Below, one piece after another: positions 51,233 to 60,295 of a stretch of DNA of 64,000 bases (positions within the stretch are counted from its first letter, which is position 1; every line of letters starts with the position of its first letter). The translations under genes and the position numbers were made by a program. The stretch covers positions 992,001 to 1,056,000 of the forward strand of contig NZ_CADIJY010000001.1 in NCBI RefSeq assembly GCF_902859735.1, written 5' to 3'. The DNA is from Achromobacter aegrifaciens (GTDB taxonomy: Bacteria; Pseudomonadota; Gammaproteobacteria; Burkholderiales; Burkholderiaceae_B). Below the pieces are notes generated by a model that saw only the letters and a program-made list of their open reading frames with translations, made no database searches and was not told the origin of the DNA.

Positions 51233-52252
51233 TCAAGCGGAATCGAGCATGTGCCTGAAGCGCGCGCTGGCCTGCACGCATTCCCGCTGCAGCCGCAGGA
51301 CGATGCTTTCCACAGGTTCTATGCCGCGGGCAAAGCCCACCGCCGGACCCATGGACAGCATGCCTTCTTCGTGCTGGCCCGCCTGGTAGGCGAGGGCCTG
51401 GGTACGTTCACCGCTGATCAGTTCGCCGAAGTCCGCGTAGCTGTTGGCGCCCGCCTGTTCCAGGGCGGCGACTTTGCGGGCGTTTTCGTTGTCGAGGATG
51501 CGCCAGGTGTCGCCCAGGCTGCCGAGCACGGCGCGGGTGCCGTGCTCGTTGGTGTCGACGACGCGCTGCTTGTACGCCACATGCGCCGGGGTCTCCTGCG
51601 CCGGCGTGAAGACGCTGCCCATCACCACCGCGTCGGCGCCCAGGGCCAGCGCCGCGGCGATCTGCCTGCCGTGGCCGATGCCGCCGCCCAGCGCCAGCGG
51701 AATGTGCAGTTGTTCCAAGGCGTAGGCGCCGTTGAGGAATGTGGGCAGCTGGTTGTTGCCGGGATGACCGCCTTCTTCCATGCCGACCAGGGCAACTGCG
51801 TCCACGCCCATGTTCTGCGCTGCGACGGCATGACGCACGTGCGCGCACTTGTGGATGACGATGGCGCCAGCCTCGCGCAAGGCGGGCAGCAGCGGCGTGG
51901 GCGGCAGGCCCGCCGTTTCGAACAGGCGCACGCCTGCGTCGAGCGCGATGCGCAGCCGCGTCAGCATGGACTCGTTATTGGCCGCGCGGCGCGACAGCGT
52001 GAGGTTGACGCCGAACGGCAGGCCGCCCGTCAGTTCGCCGCAATCGCGCAGCGCCTGCCGGAAGTCCTGGTCCGTGCGTGAGCTGCGCGCGGTCATGAAA
52101 CCCATGCCGCCTGCGCGCACCATGGCGGCGACCAGCCGCGCATCCGACAGCCACATCATGCCGCCCAGCAGCAACGGCCAGCGTATGCCCATCAGTTCGG
52201 TGATGCGGGTGGGCCAGCGTTGCGGAATGGCCGGAGCAAGAGGCTGGGTCAC
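51233..52252 (-). CDS. Nitronate monooxygenase family flavoprotein
   Basis: This 339-residue protein belongs to the NMO/2-nitropropane dioxygenase family of FMN enzymes: IRWPLLLGGMMWLSDARLVAAMVRAGGMGFMTA, KCAHVRHAVAAQNMGVDAVALVGMEEGGHPG, ALGGGIGHGRQIAAALALGADAVVMGSVF. Related proteins include enoyl-reductase-like flavoenzymes, so the real substrate may not be a nitronate. The start is GTG 52252, overlapping the IclR stop. Confidence 0.9.
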   Translation of the reverse strand: MTQPLAPAIPQRWPTRITELMGIRWPLLLGGMMWLSDARLVAAMVRAGGMGFMTARSSRTDQDFRQALRDCGELTGGLPFGVNLTLSRRAANNESMLTRLRIALDAGVRLFETAGLPPTPLLPALREAGAIVIHKCAHVRHAVAAQNMGVDAVALVGMEEGGHPGNNQLPTFLNGAYALEQLHIPLALGGGIGHGRQIAAALALGADAVVMGSVFTPAQETPAHVAYKQRVVDTNEHGTRAVLGSLGDTWRILDNENARKVAALEQAGANSYADFGELISGERTQALAYQAGQHEEGMLSMGPAVGFARGIEPVESIVLRLQRECVQASARFRHMLDSA

Positions 52253-53070
52253 ACGTGCCTCCCCATCAGCAGGATGGGCTGCAGTTCATGCGCCAACTGC
52301 CGTAGCGTGGGGCCGGCTTCATCGAGCATCAGTTGCCGGGGCAGCAGCGCCGCCGGGCCGCCGCAGCTGACCACGTAGCGTTCGCCGGCGGGCAGTTCGA
52401 TGGCGGCGGCGACGGTGTTGATCTGATAGGCGGGGCGCTCGTGATAGACGAAGCCGCGCTCCGGATACCGGGCGATAGCGTCGGCAATGGCCTGTTGCTC
52501 CGTGGCATCGCCGGCCTTGCCGGATGCGCGGGCCTCTTGCAGCAGGGCCTCGCGTTCCTCGGGCGAGCAGCAGGCCAGGTAGGCCCAGCCGATCGCGCTA
52601 TGGAACAGCGGTATGCGCGAACCCACGTGCAGATTCATCAGCAGCGGCGAATTTCCCTGGCAGCGCAGCAGGTAGACGATGCTGTCGCCGTCGCGCCGTC
52701 CCAGCGCCACCGCGACCTGATAGCGGTCGGCCAGCGCCTGCAACATGGGCCGGATGATGTCCAGCGCTTCCTGCCCCGCCAGCGCCGCGCCGCCCAGCGC
52801 GATGGCGGCGATGCCCAGTTGCAGCTTGTCCTTGCCTGGCACGGCGGCCAGGAATCCCGTCTTTTGCAGGGTATGGCACAGCCGCCAGACCGTGGGCTGG
52901 GCCAGGCCGGTCAGATGGGCCAGTTCCGTCGTGCCCAGCATGCGCCGTTCGGCGCTGAAGCAGCGCAGGATGTCCAGCCCGCGGGCCAGCGCGGTGACGA
53001 ATTGGCGGTCGGGTTCCGCGGAATCTTCGGTGGCGTCGTTCTTGGGCGCGCGAGGCGAGGCTCTTGACAT
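52249..53070 (-). CDS. IclR-family transcriptional regulator
   Basis: This 273-residue regulator has a winged helix (ALARGLDILRCFSAERRMLGTTELAHLTGLAQPTVWRLCHTLQKTGFL) and a C-terminal IclR effector domain. ATG 53070 follows AAGGAG and is preferred to TTG 53076. It is divergent from the dehydrogenase operon at 53151 and the shared operator lies between, so it probably controls both arms and itself. Many IclR proteins respond to a pathway metabolite. Confidence 0.92.
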   Translation of the reverse strand: MSRASPRAPKNDATEDSAEPDRQFVTALARGLDILRCFSAERRMLGTTELAHLTGLAQPTVWRLCHTLQKTGFLAAVPGKDKLQLGIAAIALGGAALAGQEALDIIRPMLQALADRYQVAVALGRRDGDSIVYLLRCQGNSPLLMNLHVGSRIPLFHSAIGWAYLACCSPEEREALLQEARASGKAGDATEQQAIADAIARYPERGFVYHERPAYQINTVAAAIELPAGERYVVSCGGPAALLPRQLMLDEAGPTLRQLAHELQPILLMGRHV

Positions 53071-53092
53071 GGGCAAGCTCCTTTTCTATGAT

Positions 53093-53132
53093 CAATTCAC
53101 TAAATGAATTATAAATTCGCATAGCAAATTAT
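53093..53132 (+). promoter_or_regulatory. Shared IclR-type operator, right copy
   Basis: This block pairs with 51044-51083. Its palindromes AATTCACTAAATGAATT (53094-53110) and ATTCGCATAGCAAAT (53115-53129) are again on centres 20 bases apart. It lies 19-58 bases before ATG 53151 and 23-62 bases before the divergent IclR start, over both promoters. Confidence 0.7.
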
Positions 53133-53150
53133 GCAAGATCAGGAGGACGA

Positions 53151-54344
53151 ATGAGCGGTCAGCAGGATTGTGCGCCACAGGCCCAGGGCGTGATGTCCTG
53201 GCCTGGCGTTTGCCATTGGGGCGGGAAGGCCCTGGCCAGAACCTTGGCGGCCGCGGGCGCACGCCTGCGCCTGCCGCTGGTGGTGACCGATGCCGGCACC
53301 TGGGGCGCAACGGGCGCCGCGGTCGAAGCGGCGCTTGCCGCCATGCCGGGACTGCAATGGCATGTCTATGACGGCGTGGTGCCCAATCCCGCCATGGACC
53401 AGGTGCGGGCCGCGCTGCACGTGGCGCGCGAGCAGGGCTGCGCCAGCGTGCTGGCGGTGGGCGGGGGCAGCGCCATCGACGTGGCCAAGGCGGTCTACGC
53501 CTGCCTGGCGGGCGGGTTCGATGCCGACGAATTGCAGGCGCCGTGTGGGCAAGCCTGGCTGAACGCCGCCGCCGAGCCCGCCGATCCGCTCTTCATCGCC
53601 GTGCCCACGACTTCGGGCACCGGCAGCGAAAGCAGCTCGGCCGCGCTGATCCAGGGCGACGACGGGCGCAAGCGCCTGTACCGTTCCTTGCGCGCCCGTC
53701 CGGCGCTGGTGGCGCTGCAGCCCGAGCTTACGCTCAGCCTGCCGCCGCGCCCCACCGCGCAGGGCGGCTTCGACGCCGTGCTGCATGCGCTGGGCGCCTG
53801 GATCAATACCGATCCTTCCCCTGTCGGCAAGGCCATGGCCTTGCAGGCCCTGCGCCTGTGCATGCGGGCGCTGCCCGACGTGCTGCGCGCCCCGGACAGC
53901 CTGCGCGCGCGCGCCGACATGCAGATGGGCGCATATATGGCGGGCCTGGCCATCGGCATGAGCAAGGTGGACGCCGTGCACGCCATGTGCACGCCGCTGG
54001 AGTCGCGCGTCCACATGGCGCATGCGGAAGTGCTGGGTCCGATCTTCAGCGTGGTGGCGCGCCACACGGCGCAGACCGCCGCCGCGCCTTACGCCGAGGC
54101 CGCCCGCGCGCTGGGCATAGCCGCGACGGGCGACGAACAACAGGACGCCCTGGCCCTGATCGAGGCGGTCGAGTCGCTGGCGCGGCTGGCGGGCATTCCC
54201 CTGCGCTTTTCCGGCTTGGCGCTGTCTGAGCAGGACGCCGCTCAGCTGGCCAGCCAGGCCATGCTGAGCGCGTCCATGCCCATCAATCCGCGCGTACTCG
54301 CGCCGGAAGAAATCCAATCCCTATACCTGCAAATGGCCGCGTAA
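53151..54344 (+). CDS. Iron-containing alcohol dehydrogenase family protein
   Basis: This 397-residue enzyme has the family's GGGSAIDVAKAV nucleotide-binding motif, TTSGTGSESSSAALI, and metal-ligand regions GGFDAVLHALGAW and DAVHAMCTPLESRVHMAHAEV. Group III alcohol dehydrogenases and maleylacetate reductases share this fold. AGGAGG lies upstream of the ATG. It heads the right arm, followed 11 bases later by an aldehyde dehydrogenase, so oxidation of an alcohol to an acid is the natural reading; reduction of a keto acid is possible. Confidence 0.9.
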   Translation: MSGQQDCAPQAQGVMSWPGVCHWGGKALARTLAAAGARLRLPLVVTDAGTWGATGAAVEAALAAMPGLQWHVYDGVVPNPAMDQVRAALHVAREQGCASVLAVGGGSAIDVAKAVYACLAGGFDADELQAPCGQAWLNAAAEPADPLFIAVPTTSGTGSESSSAALIQGDDGRKRLYRSLRARPALVALQPELTLSLPPRPTAQGGFDAVLHALGAWINTDPSPVGKAMALQALRLCMRALPDVLRAPDSLRARADMQMGAYMAGLAIGMSKVDAVHAMCTPLESRVHMAHAEVLGPIFSVVARHTAQTAAAPYAEAARALGIAATGDEQQDALALIEAVESLARLAGIPLRFSGLALSEQDAAQLASQAMLSASMPINPRVLAPEEIQSLYLQMAA

Positions 54345-54355
54345 GGAGCGCCCGC

Positions 54356-55819
54356 ATGGATGTCATCGATTCCCGCCCCTATGAACTGCTGATCGGGGAA
54401 AACTGGCGCGCTGGCGCCGAAGGCCGCACGTTCGATACCTGCAACCCGGCCACGGCGCAGGTGCTCGCCAGCGTGCACGAAGCCTCGGCGGCAGATGTGG
54501 ACGCCGCCGTGCAGGCTGCGCACACCGCCTTTGAAACGCACTGGCGCAAGACCACGCCGGCGCAGCGCGGCAAGCTGCTGCGGCGCCTGGCCGACCTGTT
54601 CGAGCGCGACCGCGAAAAGCTCGCCTGGATCGAAACGCTGAACGTGGGCAAGCCCATTACGCATTCGCTGGATTCGCTCAAGGGCATGCCGGCGTCGCTG
54701 GAGTACTTCGCGGGCATCATTCCGGCCCTGCGCGGCGAGACCATACCGGTGGGCAATGCCGACGTGCTCAATTTCACGATACGCGAGCCGCTGGGCGTGT
54801 GCGCGCTCATCATGCCGTGGAATTACCCGATGACGCTGACCGTCAACAAGCTCGGTCCGGCGCTGGCCGCGGGCAATACGGTGATCCTCAAGCCCTCGGA
54901 AGTGACGCCGCTGTCCAGCATGGCGCTGGCGCGCTTGTTCGAGGAAGCCGGCTTTCCGCCCGGCGTGATCAACGTGGTCAACGGTCCCGGCGCCACGGTG
55001 GGCGAACGGCTGGTCACTCATCCGCTGGTATCACGGGTGTCGTTCACCGGGGGCACCGTGACCGGCGCGCGTATCCAGGCGTCCGCGGCCGCCGACGTCA
55101 AGCGCGTCACGCTGGAGCTGGGCGGCAAGTCGCCGCTGATCGTGTTCGAGGACGCGCCGCTGGACAAGGCGGCGGCCGTGGCCGCGGGCGACATCATCAA
55201 GAATTCCGGCCAGGTCTGCATCGCCTGCACGCGCCTGCTGGTACAGGATTCCGTGCGCGAGGAATTCCTTGGCCTGCTGCAGCAGCGCCTGGACGCCGTG
55301 CGCATCGGCTCGCCCGCGGACCCAGCGACCGAGATGGGCCCCCTGGTCAGCGCGGCCCAGAAGCAGCGCGTCGAGAAGTACGTGGCGCTGGCGCGGGAAG
55401 AGGGCGCGCAGCCCGTCCATTACGGCAACATGAAGCTGGAAGGCGACACGGCCAAGGGCTACTTCGTGCCGCCCACGCTGCTGCTGAACTCCCACGCGCG
55501 CATGCAGAGCGCGCAGGACGAGATCTTCGGCCCGGTGCAATCCGTGATCGGCTTTCGCGACGAAGCCGACGCCTTGCGCATCGCCAACGACACGCGCTAC
55601 GGGCTGGCCGCGGTGCTGTACACGCGCGACGGCGGCCGCGCCCTGCGCATGGCGCGCGGCCTGCAGTCGGGCAGCGTGGCCATCAACACCGGCCTGCGGA
55701 CGTCGTTCGATGCGCCGTTTGGCGGCTACAAGCAGTCTGGCATCGGCAAGGAACGCGGGCTGGAAGCCATCTACGAAAACACCCAGCTCAAGAACGTCAA
55801 GTACGACACCACGATCTAG
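54356..55819 (+). CDS. NAD(P)-dependent aldehyde dehydrogenase
   Basis: This 487-residue enzyme has the catalytic pair Glu254 (TLELGGKSP) and Cys288 (NSGQVCIAC), plus MPWNYPMTL and TGGTVTGARI for cofactor binding. It oxidises an aldehyde to a carboxylic acid. It follows the alcohol dehydrogenase by 11 bases and precedes a Bug gene by 22 bases. Confidence 0.95.
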   Translation: MDVIDSRPYELLIGENWRAGAEGRTFDTCNPATAQVLASVHEASAADVDAAVQAAHTAFETHWRKTTPAQRGKLLRRLADLFERDREKLAWIETLNVGKPITHSLDSLKGMPASLEYFAGIIPALRGETIPVGNADVLNFTIREPLGVCALIMPWNYPMTLTVNKLGPALAAGNTVILKPSEVTPLSSMALARLFEEAGFPPGVINVVNGPGATVGERLVTHPLVSRVSFTGGTVTGARIQASAAADVKRVTLELGGKSPLIVFEDAPLDKAAAVAAGDIIKNSGQVCIACTRLLVQDSVREEFLGLLQQRLDAVRIGSPADPATEMGPLVSAAQKQRVEKYVALAREEGAQPVHYGNMKLEGDTAKGYFVPPTLLLNSHARMQSAQDEIFGPVQSVIGFRDEADALRIANDTRYGLAAVLYTRDGGRALRMARGLQSGSVAINTGLRTSFDAPFGGYKQSGIGKERGLEAIYENTQLKNVKYDTTI

Positions 55820-55841
55820 CGTGGCGCCCACAGGAGACAAC

Positions 55842-56807
55842 ATGAAGTTCATCGTCAAGCTGGCCTCGGGCCTGGCCGCCTGCATGCTGGCGGCCGGCGC
55901 GCACGCGGAATGGCCCGACCGTCCGCTGCGCATGGTCATCGGTTTCGCGCCCGGGGGCGCTTCGGACATCGCGTTCAAGATGGTGCAGGACGAGCTATCC
56001 AAAAAGCTCGGCCAGCCCGTGGTGCCGATCTACAAGCCCGGCGCCAACGGCAACATCGCCAACCAGGCCGTGGCCACGGCCGAACCCGACGGCTACACGG
56101 CGCTGTGGGCCAACGTCGGGCCGCTGGCCATCAACACTTATCTCTACAAGGGCGTGCAGGTCGATCCGGGCAAGGCCTTTGTGCCGGTCACGCAATTGAC
56201 CGATTCGCCGCTGGTTGTGGTGGTGCCGAAGTCGTCGCCATTCCAGACCATGCAGGACCTGGTGCAGGCGGCGAAGAAGCCCGACGCGGGGTTGTCGTAC
56301 GGGTCCGCCGGGCACGGCAGTTCCATGCACGTGGCGGGCGCCGCGCTGTCGCTGGCCCTGAACGCGCCCATGACGCACGTGCCTTACAAGGGCAGCGCGC
56401 CCGCGCTGCAGGACCTGATCGCCGGGCGCCTGTCCTTCATGGTGGACAGCCGCTCCACCACCGCGCCCTTCATCAAGGAAGGCGCGCTGCGCGCCCTTGC
56501 CGTCAGCGGCGACCAGCGCGTGGCGGACATGCCCGACGTGCCCACGGTGGCCGAGTCCGGCGTGCCCGGCTTCAAAGTGACGACCTGGCAGGCCGTGGTC
56601 ATGCCGGCGGGCACGCCCCAACCCATCGTCGACAAGTTCTCCAAGGCCTTGCGCGACACCCTGCAGATGCCCGAAGTGCAGGAACGCTTCGCGCGCATCT
56701 ACACGCCGCTGGTGGGCAGCACGCCCGAAGCCTTCGCGGTCTTCTGGGCCAAGGAGAGGGCCGGCGCCCAGGCTCTGGTGGAGAAGGCGCGGCTGCAGGT
56801 CGATTGA
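55842..56807 (+). CDS. Bug/TctC-family periplasmic receptor
   Basis: This 321-residue receptor has a signal peptide (about 1-22, GAHAEW) and shares long identical runs with the 50005 protein: IGFAPGGASDIAFKMVQDEL, YKPGANGNIANQ, QLTDSPLVVVVPK, VPYKGSAPALQDL. The pair looks like a duplication kept within one regulon. GGAGACA precedes the ATG. No transporter membrane genes are near. Confidence 0.94.
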   Translation: MKFIVKLASGLAACMLAAGAHAEWPDRPLRMVIGFAPGGASDIAFKMVQDELSKKLGQPVVPIYKPGANGNIANQAVATAEPDGYTALWANVGPLAINTYLYKGVQVDPGKAFVPVTQLTDSPLVVVVPKSSPFQTMQDLVQAAKKPDAGLSYGSAGHGSSMHVAGAALSLALNAPMTHVPYKGSAPALQDLIAGRLSFMVDSRSTTAPFIKEGALRALAVSGDQRVADMPDVPTVAESGVPGFKVTTWQAVVMPAGTPQPIVDKFSKALRDTLQMPEVQERFARIYTPLVGSTPEAFAVFWAKERAGAQALVEKARLQVD

Positions 56808-56867
56808 ACGCCGGGCCCGGGCGGGCCCGGCGTGGCAGGAACATTGAAACTCGAATGGAATGGCATC

Positions 56868-57617
56868 ATGGATCTGGAACTGAAGGGTTGCACCGCTTTC
56901 ATCACGGGCGGCGCGGGCACGCTGGGCATGGCAATGGCCAGGCGCTTCGTGCAGGAAGGCTGCAATGTGGTGGTGTGCGACGCCAATGAAGAGGCGATCG
57001 AATCCGCCTGCGCCGAACTGTCTGCCTTGGGCGGGAACGTCCTGGGCGTGCGCGCCGACGTGACCAACAAGGACGAGGTCGGCCGCGCCGTGCAGCAGGC
57101 GGTCGAGCGCTGGAAGAAGGTGGATATCCTGGTCAACAACGCGGGCTTCGCGCGCGACCGTTATCTGACCAAGATGTCCGAGGAAGATTGGCACGCGGTG
57201 CTGGACGTGACGCTGCAAGGGGCATTCCATTGCTCGCGCGCAGTGCTGCCGCTGATGATGGAACAGCGCTTCGGCCGCGTCATCAACATCGCCTCGCGCG
57301 CCCATCTGGGAAATCCCGGGCAGACCAACTACTCGGCCGCCAAGGCCGGGCTGATCGGCTTCACCCGCTCGTTGGCGCTGGAGTCCGGCAAGTTCGGCAT
57401 CACCGCCAACGCGGTCGCCCCGGGCGTCATTTCGACGCCGCGCATGCAGAAGCGCCCCGACTACCAAGAGCTGACCGAACGCGCCAAGACCAACACGCCG
57501 GTCGGCCGGCTGGGCGACCCGGCCGATGTGGCCGCGACGGTAGCCTTCCTGGCATCGCGCCTGGCCGGCTTCACCACGGGCGAGACCGTGCACGTGACGG
57601 GAGGGCGTTACGCATGA
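56868..57617 (+). CDS. Short-chain dehydrogenase/reductase (FabG-like)
   Basis: This 249-residue SDR has the cofactor motif TGGAGTLGMAMAR, the NNAG strand (VDILVNNAGFA) and the catalytic set Ser in NIASRAHLG with YSAAK. In this operon it most likely oxidises a 3-hydroxyacyl-CoA. ATG 56868 is chosen; an upstream GTG at 56832 is possible. It overlaps the MaoC gene by ATGA. Confidence 0.92.
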   Translation: MDLELKGCTAFITGGAGTLGMAMARRFVQEGCNVVVCDANEEAIESACAELSALGGNVLGVRADVTNKDEVGRAVQQAVERWKKVDILVNNAGFARDRYLTKMSEEDWHAVLDVTLQGAFHCSRAVLPLMMEQRFGRVINIASRAHLGNPGQTNYSAAKAGLIGFTRSLALESGKFGITANAVAPGVISTPRMQKRPDYQELTERAKTNTPVGRLGDPADVAATVAFLASRLAGFTTGETVHVTGGRYA

Positions 57618-58111
57618 GCACGCCATTCGATCTGGACGAACACCTGGGCCGCCGCCTGTACTTCGAGGACCTGGCGTCCGGGCAGTCCTGGGAAAGTCCG
57701 CGCCGCACGGTCACCGAAGCGGATGTGGTGCAGTTCGCCGGGCTGTCCGGCGACTACAACGCGCTGCACACGGATGCCGTATTCGCCGCCAGCCATCCCT
57801 TCGGCCAGCGCGCCGCGCACGGCATGCTGACCCTGGCCATCGCGTCGGGCCTGACCACCCGCATGCCGGTGTACCGCCTGATGGACGGCACCCGGCTGGC
57901 GCTGACCGAACTGCGCTGCGTGTGGCGCAAGCCCGTGCTCATCGGCGACACCATCCATGTCGAATTGAGCATAGGCGAGAAGACGCTGTCGCAGAAGCGC
58001 CCCGGCACGGGCCGCGTGACCATGCTGCGCACGGTGAAGAACCAGAACGGCGAGGTCGTGGTGGAGTCGGAATGGACCACCCTGATGAAATGCCGCCCGG
58101 AGGCCGCATGA
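57614..58111 (+). CDS. MaoC-like (R)-hydratase/dehydratase
   Basis: This 165-residue hot-dog protein has the MaoC hydratase signature: FAGLSGDYNALHTD, then FGQRAAHGMLTL, which supplies the Asp and His that hydrate enoyl-CoA. It overlaps the SDR and the CoA-ligase genes by four bases each. It is expected to act between the acyl-CoA dehydrogenase and the SDR. Confidence 0.92.
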   Translation: MSTPFDLDEHLGRRLYFEDLASGQSWESPRRTVTEADVVQFAGLSGDYNALHTDAVFAASHPFGQRAAHGMLTLAIASGLTTRMPVYRLMDGTRLALTELRCVWRKPVLIGDTIHVELSIGEKTLSQKRPGTGRVTMLRTVKNQNGEVVVESEWTTLMKCRPEAA

Positions 58112-60243
58112 GCGCCAGTCCTTCCCAGTTTGATCCCAACGTCCGCTTCGACGATCTGGTGGAGCTGACGCGGCCGCGTTCGGTCATGATCGTGGGCGCC
58201 TCCAGCAAGCCTGGCACGCTGGGCCACACCACAGTGGTCAACGTGCTGGAGCACTCGGATTTCGACGGCGAGGTGCACCTGGTCAACCCCAAGGGCGGCG
58301 AACTCTTCGGCAAACCCTTGCATGCCAGCGTGGACGCGGTGCCGGCGCAAGGCATCGACGTGGCCTTGCTGCTGGTGCCGGCCGAATCCGCCGTCGCCAC
58401 GCTGCGCGCCTGCGCCGCCAAGGGCGTGCGCTACGTCATCGTGTTCACGGGCGGTTTCGCCGAGCTGGGCGTAGCGGGGCGCACGGTCGAGGCCGAGATG
58501 CTGGCGCTGGCGCAGCGCAGCGGCATGCGCCTGTACGGTCCCAACTGCGCGGGCATGACCATGCTGGCGCCGCGCCTGGGCCTGACCTTTTCCACCGAAT
58601 TCCGCAACGACGGCAGGACGGGAAAGCTTTCGCGCATCGGCCTGGTGACGCAGGGTGGCGGCCTGGGCCGTTCGCTCATGCAGGGCAACGAGCGCGGCGT
58701 GTGCTTTTCGCGCTGGTTCTCCACCGGCAACGAACTGGACCTGGACAGCGCGGACTTCATCAACTGGCTGGCGCATGACCCGGGAACCGACCTGATCTGC
58801 ACCGTGATGGAAGGCATACGCAGCGGCCCGCGTTTCATTGCGGCGGCGGCGGCCGCGCGCCGCGCGGGCAAGCCGCTGATCGCGCTGAAGATCGGCCGCT
58901 CGGATTTCGGAAAGAAGGCGGCGCAATCGCATACTGCCTCGCTGGCGGGCGAGGATGCCGTCAACGACGCGGTGTTCTCGCAGTACGGCGTCATCCGCGT
59001 CGAAGACCTGGACGAACTGCTGGACGTCGCCAGCCTGATATCGCGCGTGGGCGTGCGCCGCCTGCGCAACATCTGCGTGTATTCATCGTCGGGCGGCGCG
59101 GGCGTGCTATCGGCCGACAAGGTGGGCGAAGCCGGGCTGGCCATGGCCGCGCTGGCGGATGAAACCGTGGCCGAGATGGCGCGGCACGCGCCCGCCTACG
59201 CGGCCCTGACCAATCCCGTGGACCTGACCACCAAGGCGCTGACCGACCCGGATCTGGCGCGGCGCTGCCTGGCGCCGCTGTTTGCGGACCCGGGCGTGGA
59301 CGCCGTGCTCTATCCCATCACCTCCAATTATTCGGCCAGCACCGAAGGGCTGGTGCGCAACATGCTGGCGGTCGCACAGGGCGGCGCCAAGGCCTTCGTG
59401 CCCGTCTGGATGAGCAGCCGCCGCGGGCCGGCGCACGACCTTCTGATCCAGGAAGGATTCGCGCCGGTCTACAGCCTGCGCAACGCCATGCAGGCGCTCA
59501 AGCGCGTCAGCGCGTACGCGGACCTGGGGGCCGACGAGGCGCCGGACGCGCCGCCCGCAGGCCTGCCGGCGGCCGCGCCTGTCGTAACGCTGCCCTGCAA
59601 TGAAGCGCAGGCCAAGGCGTTGCTGGCGCAGTACGGCGTGCGCGCGCCCCGCGAATCGCAGGCCGCCACGGCGCAAGAGGCGGCGGCAGTGGCGCGCGTC
59701 ATCGGCTTCCCGGTGGCGCTCAAGCTGGTGGCCGACGGCGTGCTGCACAAGAGCGAGATCGGCGGCGTGCAACTGCGGCTGCGCGATGAAGCCGAGGTGC
59801 GGCAGGCGTTCGAGAACATCGTTGCGAACGCGGCGCGGCATCAGGTGCCGGCCGCGGCCATCCGCGGCGTACTGGTGTCGGAAATGGTGGTGGACGGTGT
59901 GGAAATGCTGGTGGGCTTGCATCGTGACGAGGTCTTCGGCCCGGTGCTGAGCGTGGGCGCGGGCGGCGTGTGGGTGGAGGTCGACGCCGACGTGGCGCGC
60001 TGCCATCTGCCAGCCAGCCGCAAGCAGATCGAGCGCGCGCTGGATCAGACGCGCATCGCGCGCCGCCTCGCCAGCCATCGCGGCCTGCCGGCGCGCGACA
60101 GGGCGGCCCTGGTGGATGCCGTGCTACGCATCGCGGCCTTGTTCACGGCGCTGGGAGACGACGTGCAATCGCTGGAGGTCAACCCGCTGGTGGTATTGGA
60201 CGAAGGGCGCGGCGTGGTGGCGCTGGACGCCGTCATCGAATAG
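58108..60243 (+). CDS. ADP-forming acyl-CoA synthetase
   Basis: This 711-residue protein joins the alpha and beta parts of ADP-forming acyl-CoA synthetases. It has a CoA-binding domain (RPRSVMIVGASSKPGTLGHTTV), succinyl-CoA-synthetase-like domains with the phospho-histidine in KAAQSHTASLAGED, and a C-terminal ATP-grasp region (GFPVALKLVADGVLHKSEIGGVQL). Such enzymes activate organic acids to acyl-CoA with ATP giving ADP. Its place behind alcohol and aldehyde dehydrogenases suggests it activates their product. Confidence 0.92.
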   Translation: MSASPSQFDPNVRFDDLVELTRPRSVMIVGASSKPGTLGHTTVVNVLEHSDFDGEVHLVNPKGGELFGKPLHASVDAVPAQGIDVALLLVPAESAVATLRACAAKGVRYVIVFTGGFAELGVAGRTVEAEMLALAQRSGMRLYGPNCAGMTMLAPRLGLTFSTEFRNDGRTGKLSRIGLVTQGGGLGRSLMQGNERGVCFSRWFSTGNELDLDSADFINWLAHDPGTDLICTVMEGIRSGPRFIAAAAAARRAGKPLIALKIGRSDFGKKAAQSHTASLAGEDAVNDAVFSQYGVIRVEDLDELLDVASLISRVGVRRLRNICVYSSSGGAGVLSADKVGEAGLAMAALADETVAEMARHAPAYAALTNPVDLTTKALTDPDLARRCLAPLFADPGVDAVLYPITSNYSASTEGLVRNMLAVAQGGAKAFVPVWMSSRRGPAHDLLIQEGFAPVYSLRNAMQALKRVSAYADLGADEAPDAPPAGLPAAAPVVTLPCNEAQAKALLAQYGVRAPRESQAATAQEAAAVARVIGFPVALKLVADGVLHKSEIGGVQLRLRDEAEVRQAFENIVANAARHQVPAAAIRGVLVSEMVVDGVEMLVGLHRDEVFGPVLSVGAGGVWVEVDADVARCHLPASRKQIERALDQTRIARRLASHRGLPARDRAALVDAVLRIAALFTALGDDVQSLEVNPLVVLDEGRGVVALDAVIE

Positions 60244-60252
60244 CAAGCCGGC

Positions 60253-60270
60253 GCAGCGGCCGTCCGCTGC
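60253..60270 (+). other. Hairpin between synthetase and lyase genes
   Basis: GCAGCGG and CCGCTGC pair across a 4-base loop just after the synthetase stop. A run of A, not T, follows, so it is not a plus-strand terminator. It may stabilise the upstream message. Confidence 0.35.
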
Positions 60271-60295
60271 CCGGGAAAAAACACGGAGATTTCAG

